Positions 34,506-46,329 of a stretch of 64,000 bases of DNA are shown piece by piece; the first letter of the stretch is position 1, and every line of letters begins with the position of its first letter. Origin of the DNA: Reticulitermes lucifugus (Eukaryota > Arthropoda > Insecta > Blattodea > Rhinotermitidae); assembly GCA_026260175.1 (NCBI GenBank), contig JAKCWW010001241.1, forward strand, positions 1-64,000, written 5' to 3'. Position numbers and translations under genes: made by a program. The notes below the pieces were generated by a model. That model did no database searches. It saw nothing but the letters and a program-made list of their open reading frames with translations, and had not been told where the DNA came from.

Positions 34506-36084
34506 ATATCCTTAGCAACTGACAGCGTCTTTAAAGAGCATACTTAGAAAAACTTGAAGGGAACCTAAGTAAAGGATATGCGATACATAAAAAATAATTG
34601 CACCTAACACAGTTACTTGCCTCCAAATAAAAATATTTGTTGCAATTTATATTGTACATAACATGCACAGCACAATTTGGACTGTAAAGACAGTGTGGGC
34701 AACCGTATAGTCAAAACCACAATATGAACCCACAATATATTATGCAATAAATACAATTTCAAGGAAATGCTTGTGCCCTCTCAAATATTTGTTTATTCGT
34801 GATACTATACGAAAGTCAGGGGCACACAATTCCAGAATTCAGTTTTATTATATGCTTGTAACACTTGACAACTCTGTCTCTCTCTATACAGCTGCTCGTA
34901 ATTTCCACGTACATTTTTTTTAAATTCATGTAGAGCTTCGTACAGCCAGTTGAGTAGAGCTCCACAGGAGGCACTGCTGCGTGGGTTCTTGTCCAGCCTT
35001 CTGCCATCCTACTGACCCTTCACCAGTTCAAAGGGAATTAAAACGCTGAGAGCTATTTCTAGGGTGTAAAAAAGCCGTATAAACTCTTTCGAGTTCATAT
35101 CCCCGAGAACATTTTCTGTGTTTTCAGCTATGTGTAGGCAGGCATTTTCTTGCTAAAGAATTATTCTAGTCCACAATAAAACTTGTTTCTTATCCCAAAA
35201 CTCTTTATCACGAAGTTCCTGTAATAGACAAACAATATTCGTGAGCCTCTTTTTGACTTGCACGGGACTCGGTGTGGACGACCCCGTCAGACATCACATT
35301 CGTTATGCATGCCGAAGCTTAACCAGGTTTCGCAATGACACCAAAGCCATTTTCCTTTCCTCTAGAGCCGTTCACATGTTTTTCACGCACGAAAATCCGT
35401 GCTATCTATTTTAGTTCACGTTCAGCAGCTGTGACTCTCAAATTGGATGCTTGAATGGCTTTCCTTTAGGATAATTAGGCATTCCATGGTAACCAGCAAT
35501 TTTGCACCTAAACACACCTGTTAACCAGAATAGGGTGTTCGATACAGCGAATGTTTCCATCGGAGATCACAGTCCTGACGCCGTCACAAATGGACTTCCG
35601 ACTTACCTGGAAACGCAGCCACAGTACAAAAGCAATCATATTACCCTTCAACATGGTACGCAGCCATCGAACAATTTCAGCAACGAGAGCTGCCTCAGTA
35701 ACAAAACTTTATGACTGAGCACTGTGACTACTGCACATTCACCTGTTCCAGTTTCATCCAGAGTAAAAATAAAACGAATTAATGCTGAGATTCATACTTC
35801 TGTTGCAAGGCACAGAAAGCATGCTGAAATGTATCAGGTTTTGCAACTTAATTTTAAGGATAAATATCCATTCCATACTTCAGATACAAGTAAAAATCTA
35901 CTTGAAACATAACAGAACTCTAAAACTCAGACATTTGTAAATATGCCCAAAAATGTATGTACTGAGCGACAGGTGTGTTTTGAGAAAAAATGAATTTAAA
36001 ATAGAATATTTGATTAAGAACTGATAATTTTACCCGTAGTTTTATATTTTATGAAATTTCGTCTTTCACATGAAGGGAAGCACA
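34506..36084. other. Unassigned DNA
   Basis: Small frames at 34,816-35,007 (minus), 35,502-35,714 and 35,724-35,912 (plus) have no recognised domain. A minus-strand stretch at 35,050-35,450 reads through several long but frame-broken segments rich in charged residues. This could be an old pseudogene, but I cannot assign a family. Confidence 0.35.
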
Positions 36085-36290
36085 CAGTTTGAGGTTGTAT
36101 GAGAATAGTGTGCTGAGAATATTTAAAAGTAGGAACAGAGGTAACAGGAAAATTGAGATTATTGTATAGCCAAGACGTCTTCAATTTGTTCCATTCTCTA
36201 AAGCTTGAAGCGAAGAAATGACTGAGGAGAAGTGAGCATATATATATGAGATAATATTAAAATGAACTTGAAGAAATATTCTTTGCGGTT
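36085..36290 (+). mobile_element. Probable LINE scrap, internally deleted
   Basis: SLRLYENSVLRIF followed by RNRGNRK matches the LRVFENRVLRKIFG..RDE region of the LINE family. After a gap, GATAATATTAAAATGAACTT with GAAGAA matches the DNIKMDLEE segment. The intervening ~100 codons are missing or unrecognisable. Confidence 0.5.
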
Positions 36291-36863
36291 TTTTGAATGA
36301 ACTCCGTTGGACCAGCTGCGTGCTCACGTGACAAGGCTAATGAACATTCAGACTGGATGAAGAGCGAGAAATTTGCTGACCAGCTAAGAAAAGATCAAAC
36401 GGATACTCAAAAACCACTATGTACATGGAATTATGGTCAATAGTTGGAAGTAAACAAGTTTTAAGGCATTACGTCTACATCATAACTCCAAATCTCAAAT
36501 CACTATGTATTTATCTTTTCTCACTTTATAAATAATAGGAATATCCGAGAACGCGCATGAACAATGTGGCAAGCACCATGGGTACCGTTAATTATTTTGT
36601 CGTTGAAAGGTTTGGCGGGCTGTGTGGAAAGGTATTTGACACACAGCTACTGTCTCCCTCTGTCCTACCAAATAGTGGTTAATACTGTGAAGGGAACGCT
36701 GTTCAAAGTTTTACTTCGGTTTACAAGAATTTGTGGAAAGTTTATTGCACGAATTAAACTTTGATACATGGTTGATATTGAAAAAATATCTATAGAGATC
36801 CTGAATGACTTAGGAAATTTTCTGATGTAAATTACCCGTGGAAAATTCTTATTTATGAAAATT

Positions 36864-37131
36864 AAGTAATTAAAGCCATGGGTCTGCGGTAGGTCACTTA
36901 CTGGGAGTGTGGGTTCGAATCCCGCCTGGGTTATGGATGTCTGTCTCTTGTGAGTGTTGTGTGTTGTCAGGTAGAGGTTTCTGCGACGGGCTGATNNNNN
37001 NNNNNNNNNNNNNNNNNNNNNNNNNNNNNNNNNNNNNNNNNNNNNCGTGAAGCCTCGAAAAATGAGGAGGCCTAGGCCCCCAAGGGGCTGTCGAGCCATT
37101 GAAAAAAAGAAGAAAAAAGTAATTAAAGCCA
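36864..37131 (+). mobile_element. SINE-B copy with 15-bp target-site duplication
   Basis: The exact duplication AAGTAATTAAAGCCA flanks the element at 36,864-36,878 and 37,117-37,131. The 5' end is a shortened tRNA-like head with a canonical B box GGGTTCGAATCCC. The body follows, with GGATGTCTGTCTC, GTGTTGTGTGTTGTCAGGTA and CTGCGACGGGCTGAT. After an assembly gap come GAAGCCTCGAAAAATGAGGA with GGCCTAGGC and CTGTCGAGCCATTGAAAAAA. The perfect duplication marks a recent LINE-mediated insertion. Frames across the gap are not genes. Confidence 0.93.
36996..37045. other. Assembly gap, 50 N
   Basis: Fifty N lie inside the SINE-B copy. By comparison with the copy at 4349-4600, about 53 bases are expected here, so the N count is close to the true length. 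Confidence 0.97.
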
Positions 37132-38342
37132 ATTTTCGTAAGATGATGAAGAAACGCGTAATCCATTACTCACCTAGTAATAAATTGCAACTCGACCTAA
37201 TATAAATTCAAATTTGAATAACAGAAAATTAAAAATCACCGAAAATATAAACTTTAATGGCAGTACACACATTACAATAAACTAAGTAAAATCTAAAGCG
37301 GGTAATCTTTCATGGGAAATTTTGCACGCAATTTATTTACCAGGCAAGAAATGTGATACAGTAAGTTGTACGTTGTACAATTACTGGCTAGGAAGTTAAT
37401 ACCAAGAGTAACGCAAATTTTATTATACGGTTTATACTTGGTCCCAACGGATCTCAATGAATTTTACATGGTACGGAGTAAAGAAATTACTATGTAAATT
37501 ATAACGTCTCCCAGGCAGAACACATCACGGCCACTTAAAATATTGCACATTTTATGTTGTTAATGCAATGTTTAAGGAATGTAACTTTAAAATCTGACAA
37601 GTAAATGCACTCTAGATCTAGGTCTAGATTGAACGGTTTGAGTGCAAAAGCTCAGTAGGCATATCCATAAGCAAGTCATAAATGCTTACTGCATGCAATT
37701 GTAAATACACTACACGTTATTATCATCATCATCATCATCATCATCACTTCCTTTAGAAGAGGACTGAGGAAATAGGAGAGGAGCCTGTCTACATTAAAAT
37801 TTGTTGAATATAACTTTTTAGCATATACATAATTCTTGGCTTTTAAATAATATTTAATGTGTAATGAGCATAATAAATATAAATAAGAGTATAATTATAA
37901 ATATAAATGTAAGCGCATTATCTACACGTATATTTATAATAAATGTAATGCCCTACTAACTACTGCTGCCAAACTGAAAGCTAAAGAAAAATTCCGCGTT
38001 GACATATATCGCCATTTCCTAGAAATACTTTGTGAAAATTTACCGTAAAGAGTTGCGTAATTTTATGATGTTTTTATTATACATCACTTCAGGATCCTCT
38101 GTTGAATGGTGATTCTAATACTCCCATCTCAGAAGTTTGTGAATCCACTAAACTCTATTACTAATTTAAGGCAATTTGATCGTGCGAGTTTGGGATAAAT
38201 TACAATGTCATAGTCTTTCATCCAAAATACTTGTAAATCTGTCGCTTGGTTCAAAAGCTGGAAGTACAAACACACAGAACATGTTTTATCACATGTTCAC
38301 TTTGCTGCCTAAAAACAAGAGTAGATCAAAGCAGCTGTTGAC
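37132..38342. other. Unassigned AT-rich DNA with (ATC)n
   Basis: A trinucleotide microsatellite (ATC)8 or so is at 37,723-37,748. No gene was recognised. The 110-codon frame at 38,176-38,508 runs into the foldback element and is a by-product. Confidence 0.45.
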
Positions 38343-38558
38343 TTCAGGCTTCCGCCACGATGTTGATGAGATCTGCGCTCTTCTGGGATATTACGCGGCG
38401 TCGTGTGATAATTGTTTACCGACTTTTCAGGACAACGTATCTGTCCTATCTTCACGGGTCAAGAGTCCGAGAAGATTGGACAGATACGTTGTCCCGAAAC
38501 ATCGGTAAACAATTATTACACGACACCGCGTAATAACCCAAAAGAGCGCAGATCTCAA
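38343..38558. mobile_element. Foldback element F, copy 2 (long palindrome)
   Basis: The left arm (38,373-38,452) carries AGATCTGCGCTCTTCTGGGA, TATTACGCGGCGTCGTGTGA, TAATTGTTTACCGACTTTTC and GGACAACGTATCTGTCC. The right arm (38,478-38,556) carries their reverse complements in mirror order, ending AAAAGAGCGCAGATCT. The loop is about 25 bp. Arms are about 80 bp with few mismatches. The outer TTCAGGCTTCCGCC tag is present on the left only. There is no coding capacity; it is a non-autonomous foldback or MITE-like element. Confidence 0.88.
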
Positions 38559-39999
38559 AGTAGCTCTTTATATTATTTAAATTTATTCCTTTTTTATCCT
38601 AAATGACTTTTCTGTTGGAATGTCTCACATAGAAGTAATCTTGGTGCAGACACCCATAAAGAGCTCTGCACTGGTCAGAGCAGTTTATCACCCGGGAAAG
38701 CTGATCTGAAGCAACCTTCACCCAGAGGTTTCGCCGCACAAAATACCGTACTTTTATTTTTTCTCGTAGTCTGACTTTTACGGCAAGAGAAGTAGTACCA
38801 CATAAATATTAGCGACACTTGTGCTTATTTATTGTGAAAGCAACATCTTGTACCGCGCCTGCTATGGTTTCCTTCCTCATAAAGAGTTAATGCTTCAGAA
38901 ATTGCCACGTCTCTTCCATAAATTGAGGTATAACGCCTCGGATGATAAGACGGTATCTTTTATATTAGCTAGGTTGAATATCTTCTTACAACCACTCGAC
39001 CAAAGTTTCTTTCGTCATGGATATTTCATTAATCTTGTGTTTAAATCTCTAATCCCTTTATGTCTATATATCCTGTATTTCTGGGGTGTAAAAATAAACC
39101 ACTGGGGTTAAATTTCATACAAACTTTGATGAACTACTTAAATATTATCTATTTTCTTATTTAAAGTAGAAATATTTGCAGAGAAGAAACCCTCATGAAA
39201 TGTGAAACATTTTAATGGGCTAATGTAAATATTTACACCAATAACAATAATGTTCCTAAAAGTAATACGATAAAAGATAACAAAGATCGTAAAAAGAGAG
39301 TACGTTTACTCAGTATAACATGTTAAACTCCCACACTAGCAGGGGTCGTGGTCCTGTACTACACTGCTTCGCACTATAAAATTATGTTTATTTGAAGCAA
39401 ATGTCATCCAGCCTGCTACGCCATAAACCATTCTGTCACCATAAAACTCTGAAAGATATTACAGTCCACACAGCAGAATGATTAATGAATCTCACGGTCA
39501 CTATTTCTGCGTTCATATCACAAAGGGACCTTACCTGTTCGCAGGCATAATGCATTTCAAGACATCAGAAATGGTGTTGTAATGTACAGACACTATTATC
39601 AGATATAGCGAAAGAGAATAAATTCACAGCTGTCCTAAAACAATACCTCCTCACATGGTAGAACAATCGATCCAGCAATTCATCTCCCGTCAACCAAATG
39701 AATACAGTCATCCGTCCACTCACTCATTCGTCAGATAGTCTATTAGTCCCTTCATCCTTTAATCTGTCCATCCCTAATTCCATCTCTCGACAAGTGGCCC
39801 ACCGTTAAGGAAATATCAGTCACGTTGCTGCTAAGAACGCCCTAGACATTAACCATAACCGATTCAATGTTATGCCTGTAAGCACAGAATATTAGTCACG
39901 CCTATACATAAAAAGCAAAGCCGTTAGCATAGCCAATTTCAGTTTCATCCGAAATATTGTTTTGTGTAGGAGTGTAAGACTTAAGATTTGTTAACCACA
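38559..39999. other. Unassigned AT-rich DNA
   Basis: The 96-codon frame at 38,821-39,111 has no identifiable domain. A (TCCA)-rich patch is at 39,715-39,775. Nothing else was found. Confidence 0.4.
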
Positions 40000-40805
40000 G
40001 GTAGCGAGATAGGCCTAGAAGTACATGTTAGGAAAACTAAGTACATATTCTCTTATCGTGAACGAATGAAAGATAAAATCACAAGGTAAAGATGGGAAAT
40101 AAATCCTTTGAAAGCGTGGCAAACTTCAGATACTTTGGAATAACCGTAACTGATCAAAATTAAATTCATGAAGAGATTAAAAGCAGATTGTACCCAGGGA
40201 ATATCTGCTGCCGCTTGGTTCAAAATCTTTTGTCTTGCCGTTTACTTTCCAAAAATGTAACATCGAAACATACAGAACTAAAATTTTGCCTGTTGTTTTG
40301 TATGAGTATGAAACTGGGTCTCTCTAATTGAGGAAGGAACATAGGCTGAGAGTGTTCTAGAATAGGGAGCTGCGGAAGATGTTTGGGCCTAAGAGGGACG
40401 AGGTGACAGGGGAGTGGAGAAGGCAACATAATGAAGAGCTTCATGATTGGTAAGCCTCACACAGATTATTCGGGTAATCAACTCAAGAATAAAGAGAGGG
40501 GCGTGGCATGTGGCACGTTTAGGGATGAGGATAGGTGCATACGGGACTTTGGTGGGGAAACCTGAAGTAAAGAGGCCACATGGAATACCTAGGTGTAGAT
40601 GGGATAATAAGATTAAAGTGGATCTTGAAGAAGTAGGACAGGGGAAGGACAGAATTGATCTGTATTATAATGCGGACAAGTGGAGGGCTGTTGTGAACGG
40701 TAATGAATTTGAGGCTCTATAAAATGCAGGAAATTTCTTGACTAGCTGAGCAACTATAAGCTCAAGAGGGACTCTGCTCCAGGGAGTTAGTTAGTAAAGT
40801 AGTTA
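40000..40805 (+). mobile_element. LINE 3' end, longest copy (806 bp), 5'-truncated
   Basis: In broken frames the + strand reads EIGLEVHVRKTKYIFSYRER, FRYFGITVTDQN, EEIKSRLYPGNICCRLVQNL, LSCRLLSKN, LRVF-like text, MFGPKRDEVTGEWRRQHNEE and LHDW. From 40,447 one open frame reads RGAWHVARLGMRIGAYGTLV, GKPEVKRPHGIPRCRWDNKI, KVDLEEVGQGKDRIDL and WRAVVNGNEFEAL before a TAA at 40,720-40,722. The 3' UTR has GCAGGAAATTTCTTGACTAG, CTCCAGGGAGTTAG and a TTAGTTA tail. Upstream RT catalytic motifs are absent. This copy gives the best order of segments for the family. Confidence 0.88.
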
Positions 40806-41739
40806 GTTAATGTACTTAAGGATCGAATGCTTATTGGTACGTAAGTTGAATATTGCATTGAATAGCGTATATTCAACATAAAAATGTTCAAAACTAATAA
40901 ATTAAAAACGTTTACTCTTACACATAGTGTTAGAGTCCTGATGTTAATGAAAGCCGACATATATAACCAACAAAAATAATAAATAACAATATTAAATACA
41001 GCAAAAATATGTGTTGTTTTTATATATGTTATGACGAGTCGGGAAGAAGCAGTTAAGACAGATCCAGTCTTGTTTAATTTAAACAGTTATTTACACGAAG
41101 TACGTAGGAGATAATGTTGGGTTTGCACACCCGCATACGTCTGCACATTTCATGAAACAGAAGATTGGTTTCTGTAAACAAATCCCAGCGTTAATTTTCT
41201 TACTAGCGAAATACCAAAACTGTCTTGTTCAAGTTCTGGGCGACGCAACAAGTAGCTAAGTAAATGATTCAAGATCCGTACTGCAACTGGTCAAAAGCTT
41301 TAATTATTTACAGGAAGTCTTTGTGAATCAGAAATCGTCTATGTTCCTGCAGACAACAGCCCAAGACCCTCTCAGTTGTAACGGAACCCTTCTGATGTTT
41401 GCTGGTTACTGGGCGCTGAATAAATGCGACGATGAATGTTTACAGTAACTGAAAGTCTGGACAGGAAGAGACGGCGACATATTCCAAGGAATTTCGGCAT
41501 TCATCTAGAAGGGGTGTGTCAAATCACAGTCAAACCTTAGGTATAATAGCGGGTGATGTGCAGCTCATGGTGACACGCTCAAGAAGAGTGTTTTTTGAAG
41601 GAAAGAAGGGCATGCAAGGAACCTAAAACAAAGACGTCCTGATGTGCATGTGGGTTCGCATATTCATTATCTTTAATTTGAGGTGTGGAATGTGATTTAT
41701 TAGTAGTCACTAAATCTGAAACTGACTGTTATTGAAGTA
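40806..41739. other. Unassigned AT-rich DNA
   Basis: No feature was recognised. Confidence 0.5.
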
Positions 41740-41905
41740 AATATAATATAAATATTAAAATGCATCTTCAAGGAATAGGATACAATCCCGTGGACTGCGA
41801 TTTTTTGGCTCACAACAGGATCCACGGTAGGCCCTTGTTAACGCAATAACGTACATTATGATTTCATAAAAGACGGTAACTCATTGACCAGTACAAGGAC
41901 CCTCA
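41740..41905 (+). mobile_element. LINE 3' end scrap
   Basis: NIKMHLQGIGYNPVDCDFLA with HNRIHGRPL follows the DNIKMDL..VG...DWI.LAQDR..WRAL pattern. About 35 codons survive, then decayed 3' UTR. It lies 30 bp before another end of the same family. Confidence 0.65.
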
Positions 41906-41934
41906 GCCTCTCAAAAACTTTACTGCATTGATTT

Positions 41935-42195
41935 AATTAGGCCTGGGAAACCTGAAGGAAAGAGACCACTCAGAAGACCTAGGCGCAGATGGGATGATAG
42001 TATTAAAATGGATATCAAAGAAATTGGTCGAGATGGCGTGGACTGGATTGAGCTGCCTAAGGTTAGGAAAAATATGCCGGCTATTGTGAAACGATAATAA
42101 ATAATCGGGTTCGAATACGGGCAATTTCATGACAAAATTAGGAACAACTAGCTGCTCAAGGAGAACTGTACCTCATGGTGTGAGTTATGTAGTTA
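41935..42195 (+). mobile_element. LINE 3' end scrap with 3' UTR
   Basis: RPGKPEGKRPLRRPRRRWDD, SIKMDIKEIGRDGVDWIEL and RKNMPAIVKR stop at TAATAA (42,095-42,100). The 3' UTR has GGCAATTTCATGACAAAATT, CTAGCTGCTCAAGGAG and TGAGTTATGTAGTTA. It is the same family as 8,055 and 40,000, truncated to the last ~55 codons. Confidence 0.82.
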
Positions 42196-42215
42196 CTAGG
42201 CCTACTTAGCCGAGG

Positions 42216-42516
42216 GAGCCAGAATAGCTCAGTCGGTATAGTGACTAGGCTACGGGCAGGATGACCAAGGGATTTTTTCTCGATTGCCGGCAGCAACAGG
42301 AGATTTTACACTGATTCAAAACGTCAAGTTCAGTTTTGTGCCCAACCGACCTTCTGTACAGTGGATGCAGGGGGCACTTGCCTCTGGGGTAAAGTGGTCG
42401 GTCGTTTGAAGCTGACCACTCACCTCTATTTAATGCCGAGGTTAAGAATGAGTGGAACTATACTTCTACGCTTCTCGTATGCCTTCATGCGTGCACAGGG
42501 TCGAATTTGCTTTTTT
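42216..42516 (+). mobile_element. SINE-A copy with good A box
   Basis: It starts GAGCCAGAATAGCTCAGTCG with a canonical A-box TAGCTCAGTCGG. The B box is lost. The body keeps CAAAACGTCAAGTTCAG, TCTGGGGTAAAGTGGTCGG, TAATGCCGAGGTTAAGAATG and TATGCCTTCATGCGTG. About 20 bp separate it from the preceding LINE end, on the same strand. Confidence 0.88.
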
Positions 42517-42906
42517 GTTTAGCCATGTCTTAAAGAACTGTAATATAAAAAACAATATTTAGAAGTAAACACCTGGGCTAAAGTTCTTGAAACACATGTT
42601 TTTCTGTGAAAGATCGGGAGCCGCGCGTCGTGTATCCTCTTCGGGAAACACAACGCCATTATCATCAACGTCATCGCTCGCAGTTTAATCCTCAAACCCT
42701 TCCGACTTGAAGGGGAGTATTGATCAATGTATCTTGCTACAGGGCGTCTGGCAATTTATCAACTTTTCGATGCTCAGGCACGACTTGAAACACCTGACGT
42801 ACAGGTTTTGTTTTTATAACATATCGAAGTACACTCCTTCTCTTACGACTTCAACGAATGTGAAAGTGTACAGCTTGTTTTGTGATACGTCTACGGTAAA
42901 AGTGAA

Positions 42907-43172
42907 GTCCCTCTTCACGCCGTGAAGGCACATAGGGGGAGAAGAGATACAGCAGCCGTCCTTAACCTCGGCACTAGATGGAAGTTAGCGATGAACCTCA
43001 AGCCCCAGCCGCTTTACCCGTTGGGAAAAGATTCCCCGTACTCATTAAATATTAAGCTCATTGGGCTCCAGAGCTAGTCTGGACTTTTCAGAGGAGAAAC
43101 ATTTTTTATCTCTGCCGGGATTCGAATCCCCAATCGTCCAGCCCCTAGCTTAGTCACTAGATTGACTCCCGT
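42907..43172 (-). mobile_element. SINE-A copy
   Basis: On the + strand it reads CGCCGTGAAGGCACATAGGG, CTTAACCTCGGCACTAGATG, CCCAGCCGCTTTACCCGTTG, CTAGTCTGGACTTTTCAGAG, then a reversed B box GGGATTCGAATCCCC and CCAGCCCCTAGCTTAGTCAC. It is inverted relative to the copy 390 bp to its left. Confidence 0.9.
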
Positions 43173-45033
43173 CGCTAATAATTTATTGAAATTTGAAATA
43201 ATTATTGGTATCTCGGGTGGTAATTTAATTAATCATTCGATATCTTTCACGGAGGTGAGACAAAAATTACGACACAGCTCTCACGACTGCCGTCTCCCGA
43301 CTAATATTGCACACACGCAACTGCAGACACGGTAACACTTTGCTACAAAACCCAGTCAGTCTGGGAAGTGTATCCTAATACTCGTCGAGAAATTTTTACA
43401 TTTTATCGCTAATTGTTCGTGGATAAATTTATTAATATTCATTACAATGAATTATACTTGTTAGGCCAAGGATAGAGTCATTGCACTTATCACAACACTT
43501 TAACATCACTTGCAATGTCGATAGGAAATTCATGTTGATGTCCATTACAAAACACGCCCACATATCCTGTTAGATCTTCCAAATAAATTTACGTGTTAGA
43601 ACACCAAGGTTACATGGATCCATCAGATCAAAGTTCTCGAAGTTTTACAATCTAGTCGCATACATCCTTTCCTACAGATAATGCTGTTTAAATACATAAC
43701 GACTTACTGGACTTCATATATAAGAATTTAGGCTTGCACAGCTGTTAGAATTCACATTGTATTCTGCACGGAGACCTTTCACACACTAAGATAATATTCA
43801 TTATACGGAGAAACTTGACGAGCCACTAAGACCAATCACTTTTAACTTCAGTTTTGTGCAGTAAATCTTGAAGAGTTAAAACTTTAACCAGCACTGTCGT
43901 TTCATAACTTTTACTTCTTATTTCTCTCAGCATTTTCATATTTTCCCCATAAATCTTCAAATTTGTTTTAAAATGAATGGAGGACGACTTTTAAGTTAAG
44001 TCCATGGAGGTAAAATCTTCATAAGATGTCAGTCGCCAAAACAGTAAAGAAAGTCACATGTTAAATGAAACAGTAGTAGCCTGCAGAGAAGAAATAGCAA
44101 ACTCCACCACAAATTTGCCTCTTATTATAATCGCGAAACACACAGAACTATAGAAGACAAATCAAACGATTTCCATAAGATCGGAACGAACTTTAGAAAA
44201 CATCGTAAGGTGCAGAAGAAAAATAAAAAATGGCGAGGTTTATGAAAACCGTGTAACTAAAGCCAGAGAGTACCGAAGATACTTGGTCCAAAAATTTGTA
44301 TTCTGACTAGCACGCGCGTTTCTCAACAAAGCAGGTTACAATAAAGTTTCGGTCCCTTCGCCTGATGTAAACGTTAGTTTCTATTCTGTTTTGGTTTTCT
44401 CTAACCCCTGTTTAAAGCACTGTAGTAATGTTTATGATTTATCCTATACTGATTATAATTTATTTAATGTAGCTCTCACAGTAGGCTACGTGACTAATAC
44501 AGAGTTTATTACTTACATGATTTTTTCCAGCACATTTAGATCATTTCACTGTTATCGTCAGGGGATTGTCTTAAAGATGATAGTCAAATGATCGAAATTA
44601 TTTGGGACTAAAAATAGTAAATAGTACCTCAATTAGTCAAGTGGTATACTACAATGGTTATTGCACAAATGTATCATAAATTGTTTGCCCTCTTTAGGAC
44701 ACTGTTCCCGCACGTGTGTGATTAGCTACAGGAATATGAAAGCAGACAACTCTGTGGTCAACGATTGCACCTGTTTTATTTTTGATTCTTAAGTTATTTA
44801 ATTTCGATTTCAAAGGCATCAAAGTCAAGTGAAATGGTAAAATGATTATGAATGGAGTGGCAAAGGGTTAGGAGGTTGAAGATTTTGCTTTACTTCCAGG
44901 AATTACCCCGGCATTCGACTGGAAATCTCAATTAGTGTAGACGGTAATCCTCCTGCTGGCCACCTCCCGAATACGAGCCTACATTGTAACAGTTTCTTTA
45001 ACCTGCTTAGTGAGAATTAAAATAAATGTAAAA
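43173..45033. other. Unassigned AT-rich DNA
   Basis: No gene, RNA or repeat was recognised. Confidence 0.45.
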
Positions 45034-45303
45034 TTGTCCCTGGACAGGTATCTAGGTTTCCAGGAGATTGAGGCTCCCTGGATTTCTAGACAATCGGCAT
45101 ATGAAGGTGGAAAGCTTGTCAGCCCTAGGCACCGGTCGCCTTTACCCCCAGGTGATATTCTTGGTACTCATTCCTGTTAAAGGCTGAGTCGACCCCAGGA
45201 TTAAATCAATGAAAAATGTCAATGACCCCATCTACAATCGAACCCGCGACCTTCCGACTTGTAGCGCAGCGCCTCAACCAACTGCGCCACCGCGTTCCCC
45301 GAG
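45034..45303 (-). mobile_element. SINE-C copy (third tRNA-derived family)
   Basis: On the minus strand the head GGGGAACGCGGTGGCGCAGT, TGGTTGAGGCGCTGCGCTAC and a B box GCGGGTTCGATTG make a clear tRNA-like unit (A box TGGCGCAGTTGG). The body continues with GGGGTCATTGACATTTTTCA, AATCCTGGGGTCGACTCAGC, CACCTGGGGGTAAAGGCGAC and CCAGGGAGCCTCAATCTCC. The frame giving NAVAQLVEALRYKSEGRGFD is a translation of the tRNA head, a known misannotation source. Confidence 0.85.
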
Positions 45304-46329
45304 ACTTCAGATAAGGAATCATGAAATTTTGTCGCAGCCCATAGCCTTCTGCGAGCAACAAGCTGCCGACATGGTGAATATGTTAATGGAAATTTGTATG
45401 CAAGACAAGAGGAGGGCATTGAATTTGTGGACTGATGCGGCTGAACACAGAGACAGTGCAGCCTTCAGCCTTTGTTCCCGTGTTCCAGTTTTTGTCTAAC
45501 CTCAATACAAGGCAACTAACAGGAACACTGTTTACCCAAGCGTCGGCCTGGCAAAATGATGACGTTGTTGTCGTTGAGACGAATAAAAGCACACTTTGAT
45601 CTTCAAATTTCTCGTGAATCAGCTGTGGATTAAATATTTCAATGACAAAAATGCATGTCGGTCAAGAGTCTTTTTTGTGTAAGAGCGTGCCACAGTGTCA
45701 AGAAGTGAAATACAGGTGAGCCTTATAGGTTTTAGAATTAACTGGAAGCAGCAAGATCATTAAAATATGCAAGATGTATCTAAAATGCTTGGACAAACTT
45801 CAAGAGTGAGTTCACATCAAAAGAACGAAAAACGTTCATGTAAACATATGTACAGAAAGAGTGGGTTTTTTTAGTTTAATTGAAAGATTACATTCAACAA
45901 TAAACATCTTTACTATGTAATATTTTACTTGAAACTGGCGTAATACATTTACAATACATGTTCCCAATTTAATAACTGTTGAGTTATTATTGTTTATCAT
46001 GCCACGCTTCACAACAAATGCTCAAAATGTCCTATGGACACATCTGATCATGAACTGTAGCACCCTTTCAAAGGTCCCGGGGAGGTGAGAGAGGTTTGAG
46101 AAGCATCAAAATGCGTTGGTAAAGTGTCCCTTCCTTTTTAATTGGAACTGAATACACTAATATACAAGACCAGAAATCATAACAATCGGCTGTGTATGCC
46201 CTATACAATAGGTCCATGTTCTGTGCTCCTGGTGTAACCGCAGCCGATATGAAACCAATGGCCGCTCTTCTACATTTCAAGAATTCTTATACTTCGTTTA
46301 GCTGCAACTAATAGTAACCTGAATTATAC
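45304..46329. other. Unassigned AT-rich DNA
   Basis: Small frames overlap on both strands at 45,209-45,592, partly derived from SINE-C. Nothing else was recognised. Confidence 0.45.

Noticed and set aside
35050-35450. Possible old retroviral or transposase pseudogene on the minus strand
   Set aside because: Charged, frame-broken stretches are present, but no catalytic motif or family signature could be recognised.
36665-37132. 155-codon minus frame
   Set aside because: It crosses the 50-N gap and SINE-B. Its length is an artefact of unknown bases.
45210-45303. tRNA gene, or a protein with NAVAQLVEALRYKSEGRGFD
   Set aside because: It is the tRNA-like head of SINE-C. That peptide is a well-known false translation of such heads.
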